Shown here: positions 57,440 to 64,000 of the stretch, piece by piece
Layout of the letters: each line of letters begins with the position of its first letter
How positions within the stretch are numbered: the first letter of the stretch is position 1
Assembly (NCBI GenBank): GCA_000507305.1
Contig: DF239860.1
Span: 93,272-157,271, forward strand
Source of the DNA: Breviolum minutum Mf 1.05b.01
Taxonomy: Eukaryota; Sar; Dinophyceae; Suessiales; Symbiodiniaceae
Length of the DNA: 64,000 nt
Direction: 5' to 3'
The notes under the pieces: generated by a model
Databases searched by the model: none
Seen by the model: the letters and a program-made list of their open reading frames with translations, nothing else
What the model was told of the DNA's origin: nothing
Translations under genes and position numbers: made by a program

Positions 57440-59855
57440 ATGAATTTTCAATATCCATGTGCATTTCAGGTCAACTACAGGTCAACAAGAATCTAAGCAG
57501 TCGCGCCTTGCCGTGGTTTCTGGCCAATAATGACATTCACGTGGAGAAAGGTGTGGACCTTGACCTTCCGTGATCTCCTGCGATGTAAGGGTGTCATTAT
57601 GGAAAGACTTCGGATGGGATTATTTGTCTGAGCCTTTTTGGGGATGATTTGTGGAGTCTTTTGTAATTGGCTCCTGCCACACTGGTATCAACCTCGGTTT
57701 CAATATGTTTCAGTTGTCAAAGATTGAAGTCTGTAAGGTTTCAGTCGAACAGTTCGTCATTCTGAAGCAGGCTTCATCTGAGGAATCCGGCGCATCAAAG
57801 AATTCCTCTGGCAAAAACTCATGGGTTCTCTCCATCTCCATGTGAAGTGCCTGATTTTCCAGGCGAAAGTATTGCCGCGTCGACATCGAAAAATGAAGGT
57901 TCAACGTCCAACGTAGACGTGATTCGGGAGGCCTTCTTGGGCAAACCACGGATTCGTCGTCGTCGGTCCACTTTTCGTCCCAGGCAAGCAAAAAGATTCT
58001 CAAAACCTCACAACTCAAAAAAAAAAAGTATCCAACTTACACAAAGGCCGATCTTGATCTTGAGTGGAAAACATCGAAAATTTTGTCCATTCGTCATGCT
58101 GCTCGCATAGCGAAAAAATCCTTCTTTCTTCAGCACAGCAATCCCTCAGTTTAAGGGAAGGGTTCGCAACTCTTTGGCGTACCCAGTGATGCTGGCATTC
58201 GGCGATCAACTCACAACTTTGGCAAGTGTTCATCCATTCTCATCCTTGCGCTTCACCAGGATAGCCTTGAAATCTGCCCACTCGCTGCAAAAGCTGTCAT
58301 AGCTCTTTTGCATTGCCAGGGCCATTGGAAACCTCAAAATGATGGCATAGCTGTCACAGTAACAGCAGCAAAACGCCAAGATGCTTCCTTATGCCTCGGG
58401 GATGCCTTGACTCACGCTTTTGATCCGAGGAGCTTTTCCTGCTTGAAGCCCTGATTCATAATAGAAGCCTCGCAAACAAACTCAAAGGGGTTGAAATGCT
58501 TGAAGCGATGTGACATTTATGAGCCATCCATTATGATGGACATCAGTTTTGAAAGTGCTTGAATGAGGAAGCAGCGTGCCTGCCAAATCACCTCGGACTG
58601 TACGGGCTGTTCTGTTCAAAATAACGGAGACAATAAACTCAAAGTAAGCCTCGCAAAACAACATGATTTCTGTGATTTTACAAGCTGAGATTTGGACTGG
58701 TTTCACTTCGTTCTTGACTGCAGCTGCCACTTCTTTGACAACTGTGAAGCTGCTGGCATCTGCAACTTCTGCAAATACCTGGGAGCTTACAAAGCAAACC
58801 CTCCATATGAGAGTGTCTGAAGCAAGGCCGAGACACACAAAAACCCAATGACATTGTATCCAGGTAGTCGTTATCCTCGAAGACGTCTTAACTTTGCGTA
58901 CACATCTTTCTTCACAAGTCTTGAATGAAAGTTTCTGCATTTTGTCACAAAGTGGGCCCCTACCAGTTGGAAATGGGTTATAACTATGAAAGCATTATAA
59001 AGTGGTAACTGGGGTTATAACCCCCTATAAGTGGGGTGATTTCACCCTACTTACAACTGGCAGGGCCCCTGCCACTTTGCAGGTCTGTTGAGTGGAAACG
59101 TAGTCCTCCAAGTTGATGAATATGTCGGAGTTCCCGTTGACACCAATTCCATGAGCTATCGCAACTGTCCCAGGCCGATTGGAAATGAAGGTCTTCACAT
59201 TCGTTTCCTCGCAAGACTGGAAGTTTCTGAAAATCTCAGGCGGCGCTTTCTGGGTATGGACGTAGTAACCAAAAAATCAGAATATTTTACTTAAATAACA
59301 GCAGGATTTGTATATACATATATATACACGTAGAATTACTTAGATATATATTATGCATCATTTATATCTTGCATATCTTGTGCATGTATATGTAAATATA
59401 TCTATATTTCCAGGTTCGATGACTCGCTACTGCTACCACGTGTCGTTCTCAGCAATGTCTGGATATGGATTCTCTACCTCCGTCTCATTCGGAAGCCAAA
59501 GACCCCACCTGACGGAGTTTTCATCGACAAAGTTTTTCAAGTGGTGAAAGGATCTCCGAATTTTTTCGGTGCTTCGCTGATTTTTTCAGTTGTCGGTTGT
59601 CTTTTTTCCAGGTATTTTTTTGCGCGAAACTGTAAAATTCCACACAAAAACGATATTCTAGTCATAAATACAGTAAATAAGTAACCTCAGATCAAATTAC
59701 AGTAAATCAAAAAAAGATCGGCTTGTTATATATTGACTTCTAAGATGGGAAGATGTCAAAAACTTCGGATCTTTCAAGCTGGGGTCCAGCACTGCAAGAC
59801 AAAGTCCGAACGGTAGAAGTAGCAACCATCATACAATCCGGCATCAACCAAACAG
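57440..59855 (-). CDS. Unidentified multi-exon gene with a FFAT-like motif
   Basis: Exon candidates in order: about 59785-59852 (VDAGLYDGCYFYRSDFVLQ), about 59415-59545 (RWGLWLPNETEVENPYPDI), 59076 to about 59262 (FISNRPGTVAIAHGIGVNG) joining in phase 0 to the exon starting at 58934 (KLSFKTCEERCVRKVKTSS), about 58500-58778 (ADASSFTVVKEVAAAVKNEV), about 58233-58335 (QKSYDSFCSEWADFKAIL), about 58030-58150, about 57715-57990 (HEFLPEEFFDAPDSSDEACF) and about 57440-57570. The EEFFDAPDS stretch with acidic flanks fits the FFAT motif that binds VAP proteins at the endoplasmic reticulum and is common in lipid-transfer proteins such as OSBP and CERT; the transfer domain itself was not recognised, so this is inference. 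One frame-fixed intron (58935..59075) is an introner-like element. Confidence 0.5.
58935..59075 (-). repeat. Introner-like element, family 5, forming a whole intron
   Basis: A 141-bp intron fixed by frame: ..CAG ACC TGC AAA joins AAA CTT TCA. On the minus strand it starts GTGGCAGGGGCCCTGCCAGT and near its end has the inverse TTTCCAACTGGTAGGGGCCC, ACTTTGTGAC, then AAAATGCAG. GGTTATAAC words fill the interior. Confidence 0.85.
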
Positions 59856-59862
59856 CCTCAAA

Positions 59863-60123
59863 AGTGTAGGAAATGCCATGTAACTTTTAGGTGTTTCAAA
59901 ACTGTGGAAAGGCCATCATGTAACTTGTTTTTGCTGCTTTTCCGCAGTTTTTGAGGATGCAACAAACATGTTCTACTGTCATAGGGGCTGCTTCAGGATG
60001 CAAGAGTAGCCGGATATTACCGAAGTCAGTCCTTAGGTTATGAGTGACTAGAGGATCTGTTTTCGTGAGGCAGCTTCATCCAAACCAAGCCACTCAAGAA
60101 GGAGATGTTTCTTTTGCATCGGC
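59863..60123. other. Short spacer between two loci
   Basis: No exon-like sequence; precedes the downstream end of the gene at 60.1-61.3 kb. Confidence 0.4.
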
Positions 60124-61300
60124 TTAGTCTGTTCCTGATAGCTGGGTAGAACTGTATAGAGCTGAACTAGTTGGTGGTTGAACCAACCGATGTGAAAAAT
60201 ATGAGTCAATTTGGAAATCTTCCCCAAATAGAGGTGAAAATAAAAAATATCTAAAACCACCACCCAGTGAATAATACCTGGAACACTTGAGTGAAGGCCC
60301 ACAGCTCCTTGGAGGCTTTGAGACCTTTGCTTCGAACTTGTGGCCAATGTCGAGAGCGTTGGCTGCCAGTCGCACATAAGACCTTTTTGATAAGATTTTT
60401 TGGGCACGAAAACAAAAAATGTCAAGGGCCACATCACTTTCAAGCAAAAGCTAGTCTGTTTGATACCTGCAATCTATCCCATGTTCATCTGTCACTGCAG
60501 CTAAGGCACTATGTACTGCGTTAAGGCAACTCTGCAAAGTGCCTGTCCTGCTAGACACGAATGTATTAATGTATTTGTCATGGTTTACAGGGGATCCAAA
60601 AATGCATCAAACTAAATCAAAATCATCAATGACAAGAGCGTTAAGTGTTAAGATTCGCCTTTCAAATTCCGGTTGTGTCCTGCTTTTGAAGGCCTCCTTA
60701 CATACTGAGCAGAGGGCACCTGCAGAAAGAACCAACATCATATTACACGAAAATCTGTGAGACAAATCTTTCAGCAAATTTTCTATGAATCTGCAGCAAA
60801 GGATCTGTGTGGATAAGCCAAGGCTTTCCACACCATACTTCCATGCGCTGCAAAGGGTGGTTGTGAGTGATATTGGGTAATTGGTTGATCAAATGTAGGG
60901 AGGATATTTTGACACTGGACGAATCTCTGCAGCTTCGATGTATGAGAGATGTGTTGATAACTTTGCTGCATGGACTGCAATTCGATCCGCTGTCTACAGC
61001 CAAAAGCGAACGACTTGTCGTTGGTACAAGGCAACCTCCATACACTGTCTTTCTGAATTCAGGCAGTACAGAACTATGTAAAAAAATCTTTGAGATACCA
61101 GCAGCTGGTCTCCTGTTCTTGCAACCTCAAGGTGATTAGTGGCGCAAGCAGTTGCAATTTCAGGGAAATCTCATAACCTTGTTGGTGGTTGAACCACCCA
61201 TGTTGAAAAATATGCTCGTCAAACTGGATCGTTTCCCCAAGTATAGCTAAAAATCTTTTTAAAAAAATGAATCCACCACCTAGTAAGTCATCACCAAACG
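60124..61300 (-). CDS. Unidentified helical-repeat-like protein, multi-exon
   Basis: Exon ending at 61280 (LNSFGDDLL) joins in phase to about 61085-61177 (YEISLKLQLLAPLITLRLQE), with the intron being a family 1 element. Next about 60800-61045, about 60625-60790 (NLLKDLSHRFSCNMMLVLSA), about 60475-60570 (GTLQSCLNAVHSALAAVTDE, AG|GTATC donor), then 60278 to about 60432 (VALDIFCFRAQKILSKRSYV, then RLAANALDIGHKFEAK), and after another family 1 intron the last exon from 60166 to a TAA at about 60124. Leu/Ala-rich amphipathic stretches suggest an armadillo- or HEAT-like fold, which is inference. Alternative frames are open in the last two exons, so the C-terminus is uncertain. Confidence 0.45.
60167..60277 (-). 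repeat. Introner-like element, family 1, copy d, forming an intron
   Basis: 111 bp from GTATTATTCACTGGGTGGTGG to GGTTCAACCACCAACTAG on the minus strand; exon ends CCAG and the next exon begins TTCAGC. The internal words CTATTTGGGGAAGA and TTGACTCATATTTTTCACAT match the other copies. Length divisible by three with no stop in one frame, so retention would not break that frame. Confidence 0.85.
61178..61279 (-). repeat. Introner-like element, family 1, copy e, forming an intron
   Basis: 102 bp from GTGGTGGATTCATTTT to GGTTCAACCACCAACAAG on the minus strand. Exon ..GAC TTA CTA G joins GT TAT GAG, preserving the frame. The core TTGGGGAAACGATCC and TTTGACGAGCATATTTTTCA is shared with the copies at 53981 and 60167. 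Confidence 0.9.
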
Positions 61301-61380
61301 AATTCAACTTCTAGGGATGCACACTCGCTTTGTCGATCGGCACCATACAGAGACACACTCAGTATCCGTTGCCAGCGGAT

Positions 61381-62770
61381 GATGCGAGAGAGGCCTCAAC
61401 TGTCAACTGAACTTCAACTGCCATGTCATGAGGCTCAACGAAAAGCGACTTTAGATGTGTCAGCTGGGTCTACCAGCAGCCGTTCCTTCCCATGGATTTT
61501 TGCTCACGATGTTCCCTGGCCGATCCAGGATTCAACCATGGCTGAATTTAGATACAACCAAACCATGAATCAATATGTAGTACAACTTATGAATATTGGT
61601 ATCTATGTTTACGACGTACACTATAGTAGATTATACAGCATATATTCTTCAATCTCTATATCGTACAAATGGAGACAGCATCTTGAGATATCCTGAGTAT
61701 ACGTGCTCATGGTGCCCACACGAATGATGATGGGAGGCAATGGTAGTAGTATTACTATACTGCTAATTACCACCACAGACCCTGTCCCGCCTATCCAATT
61801 GTTCAAGGCGGACAGCTCGCTTCCGGCGCGCAGTACGACACCTGCTGGCATGGGCTATGAGTGTCGCAGGAGACCAGGGAAAGCTGCGCAATGCGGTCGC
61901 AAGGCGAGCTTTTTTTCCAAGATTTTCCAAGCATATCTCGGTGTGATTTCTTTTCACTTGGCTTCAGACCGGACAAGAGCTTCCTTCACTGCAGCAGCCA
62001 TGTCGCCAGGATGAATCCTTTGTTCCGTATCCATGTAGCGATGTAGCCTCGGCCCACAATCAGTTTGGGTGTGACGACCTTGGGCCTTGGCAGAAACAAC
62101 TGAAATTTCTGGAGTTTTTTGCTCCATCTCTGAGAATATGTATTATCTATATAAGGAAATCACGTGTCGCACATTGCAATGAAGAGGTAATCTTTCTCCT
62201 GAAAGACGCTTCATGTACTGGCTTTGCTGGTGAACTTGCAAACAGCAAGTAGCAATCTGTCCTGCTTGCTTAGATTGCATGTGTCCAACCAGAAACCCTC
62301 TTCATCTTCATCGAAAAAGGCCTCTTGTAGCACAACGTCAACAACGCAATCATCCCATGACTTCACCAACAAAATGACAATCAAAACTGAATTTCTAGGG
62401 TGGCCTTCCGCTTGTGTTTCTCTAGCCCCAGAAGGCATTTCTGAAATCTTGACCTTAGGGGAGCTGAAAATGTACGAAACCAACATGATGATCACGATGA
62501 CTCCTTACAGTCACATCAGTTTTCACTTGTTGACGTCATTTTGGGCAACAACATTCGCTCCGGCCAAATCTCAACTTTCAGAAGTAGGTGCTTCAGCACT
62601 GTATTCCTAACAATCAAACATTCGGGGACAGGGAAGCAGATGACAAGATGACAGCAGTATTAAGAGCATCGATTCCAGGCCTGAACAAACTCCATATGGC
62701 AAAACCGATGAAAGCCATGTGCATCAGCATGGGTCCAGCCCTAAAGTAACAAGTTGCAGAGAACATGGTG
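61381..62770 (-). CDS. Unidentified gene with a possible membrane helix, multi-exon
   Basis: Exon candidates: about 62622-62745 (PMLMHMAFIGFAIWSLFRPG, a hydrophobic helix, then ALNTAVILSSASLSP), about 62525-62605 (LKHLLLKVEIWPERMLLPK), about 62215-62440 (VVDVVLQEAFFDEDEEGFW, ending KFTSKAS), about 61963-62092 (MDTEQRIHPGDMAAAVKEAL) and about 61381-61460 (EPHDMAVEVQLTVEASLA). They could be the 5' part of the gene at 60.1-61.3 kb. An in-frame ATG near 62768 may be the start. No family recognised. Confidence 0.4.
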
Positions 62771-63036
62771 GGCAAAGCTCAAGGGTATCCGGGTATCCGT
62801 GGCTTCGTGCATTTGACTTTTCCATAAGACACCAGTTTCACCAGTTTCACCGTTTCAGCACATGAAGGTCTACACCAGTATGCCCTTGTCGCCATTTTCA
62901 GAATCGGCATTGCTGTACAAACAGACGTTTGTTGCAAACATCTAGTGGAAGTATGTTGAACTTAATGCACCTTTGTGCTGATTTGTGCTCATCAAAAAAA
63001 TCGAAACGTCTTCACGGTGGTCAATTCTTTGTTGAC
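62771..63036. other. Region downstream of the NRAMP exon
   Basis: A short minus-strand stretch near 62905 (SNADSENGDKGIL, then GTGTAG) might encode a cytoplasmic tail of the transporter; several frames are open at 62780-62910. Not decided. Confidence 0.3.
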
Positions 63037-63889
63037 TCACCTACCTTTCCAAACAAGTGATCGAAGCAAACTGCTCAAAAAAGACAAGCCTTGCTTCAGA
63101 TCCCCCCAAATTGTACAGGTGATGAGGGTACCATAGGCCACAAAAAAAATCGCCTTGACAAGGAGTCGTACCCCCGTCCGGTCTGTTCCTGCATATTGAG
63201 CAATAAGGTAAACGTTCACTGCAATTATAATCAATGCGAGCATCCAGCAAATGAAGCGGAAAAATCTGGTCAATCGAAACTTTCCCATGAGCTGTGCATC
63301 TGAGTTAAAGTGAAGCACTGGCAAAAGTGCAAAGGGGAGTTGCACGGATTGCAATACATTGATCCATTGATCCACCTTGTTGTTCAAGTTTGTTTCGTGA
63401 CTTGTATACACTGCAATGGCCACCGCAGGCCCTAGGGAAATCAAACGGGTGATTAGGGTTCGAAGCCATAGTGGGATTCTCCAATCCAGAAAACCTTCCA
63501 TCACAAATTGCCCTGCCATAGTCCCAGTCATAGTAGAGGCCTGTCCTGCTGCCAGTAACCCCAAAGCAAACATGGTCCTCCCAATCTCTCCATGTCCACC
63601 AAACAGCCTCCGTAGCGTATCTCCAGCATCTGCTAAACCAATATCACCACAAGTGCCTTGTGTCCCCGCTCCGGTAACACAAGTAATGCTTTCACCTTCA
63701 AAGGTAGACAGGTCGCTGTGTGGCAAGCAGGCTAAAGGACCATTTTCCAATCCGGCACATGTAGTGCTGAAAAAGCCAGTAGCAAAAGTTGAGACCAACG
63801 CTGCATTGATCACGAAGGAAACTGCAAGAGCCACTGCAGAGTCCACAGCGCTATATTTGTTGGCTTGTTGTACATGCTCTGGGTCAGAT
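63037..63889 (-). CDS. NRAMP-family divalent metal transporter, 3' exon (C-terminal half)
   Basis: The exon starts after a CAACAG acceptor at 63889 and continues to a stop at 63037; the 5' half lies beyond the window. The protein shows the second half of an NRAMP: QQANKYSAVDSAVALAVSFV (TM7), FALGLLAAGQASTMTGTMAG then QFVMEGFL (the highly conserved TM8 signature), ITRLISLGPAVAIAVYTS (TM9), SVQLPFALLPVLHF (TM10), and two more helices (ICWMLALIIIAVNVYLIAQY; LLVKAIFFVAYGTLITC). The family imports Mn2+, Fe2+ and related ions with protons; which metal cannot be told because the selectivity residues of TM1 and TM6 are outside. A Cys-rich extracellular loop follows TM7 (TTCAGLENG..CLPHSD..CVTGAG..TCGD). 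A GT donor at 63044 (AAAG|GTAGGTGAG) could splice on to a further tail exon in place of this stop. Confidence 0.88.
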
Positions 63890-63900
63890 CTGTTGCACGT

Positions 63901-64000
63901 ACCTCACCCAAAAAAAGGAGATTCAAGAAACAGCTCAATTCGTGCCGGTTTTTGGTTGGGCTTTTCTGAGAAGTTTTTGTGTCAGGCCGTTTTCTCTTTT
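63901..64000 (-). other. Intron of the NRAMP gene to the window edge
   Basis: No exon-like sequence between 63890 and 64000; presumably intron. Confidence 0.5.

Noticed and set aside
1..64000. CRISPR arrays, rRNA, tRNA, bacterial operators or riboswitches
   Set aside because: None recognised by eye, and the exon-intron structure shows a eukaryotic nuclear genome; a tRNA or snRNA scan was not possible here, so small RNA genes could be missed.

Overview
The window looks like nuclear DNA of a dinoflagellate, most likely a Symbiodiniaceae-type or related genome. The reasons are: proteins split into many tiny exons (30-110 nt) separated by short introns; donors that are often GC or GA instead of GT; many palindromic insert families whose ends coincide with introns (introner-like elements); a pentatricopeptide (PPR) gene; a galaxin-like Cys-Cys repeat protein; and all genes that I could identify on one strand (minus), as in the unidirectional gene blocks of dinoflagellates. 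GC content is moderate. Genus and species cannot be read from the sequence.

Layout, all minus strand (a gene's 5' end is at its higher coordinate): a PPR gene (about 0.4-2.35 kb); a mostly non-coding stretch; a RluA/RPUSD2/Rib2-type pseudouridine synthase of at least 16 exons (5.65-9.25 kb, the best resolved multi-exon gene); unidentified exons (11-14.7 kb); a low-complexity RGG/YDK/DWKK protein (14.8-17.1 kb) and an acidic repeat region (17.6-18.5 kb); unidentified exons (20.9-21.7 kb); a gene ending in a membrane segment (22.2-23.9 kb); a METTL-type methyltransferase (24.6-25.0 kb); unidentified exons (25.8-27.1 kb); an intronless secreted galaxin-like gene (27.6-28.7 kb); an unidentified multi-exon gene (28.8-30.7 kb); a giant protein-kinase gene (40.55 down to about 31.8 kb) that appears to carry an intact intronless FKBP-TPR gene (34.7-35.6 kb) inside one of its introns; an unidentified gene with a membrane helix (41.3-43.2 kb); an intronless secreted esterase (44.5-45.7 kb); a CDK/CDKL-like kinase (46.5-48.1 kb); unidentified multi-exon genes (48.3-50.4, 54.0-56.3, 57.2-59.9 and 60.1-62.8 kb), one with a FFAT-like motif; and the 3' half of an NRAMP metal transporter (63.0-63.9 kb, running off the window).

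The most interesting feature is the intron population. At least five inverted-repeat families recur, and for several copies the exon frames on both sides fix the intron exactly to the insert, with the splice sites inside or at the edge of the terminal inverted repeats. Three genes (FKBP, esterase, galaxin) are intronless amid genes packed with introns, which suggests reinsertion of processed cDNA, although no spliced-leader relic was seen. The genes show no obvious common pathway. Exon boundaries were worked out by hand from frame, splice dinucleotides and family motifs; those described as phase-consistent are the most reliable, the others are approximate.
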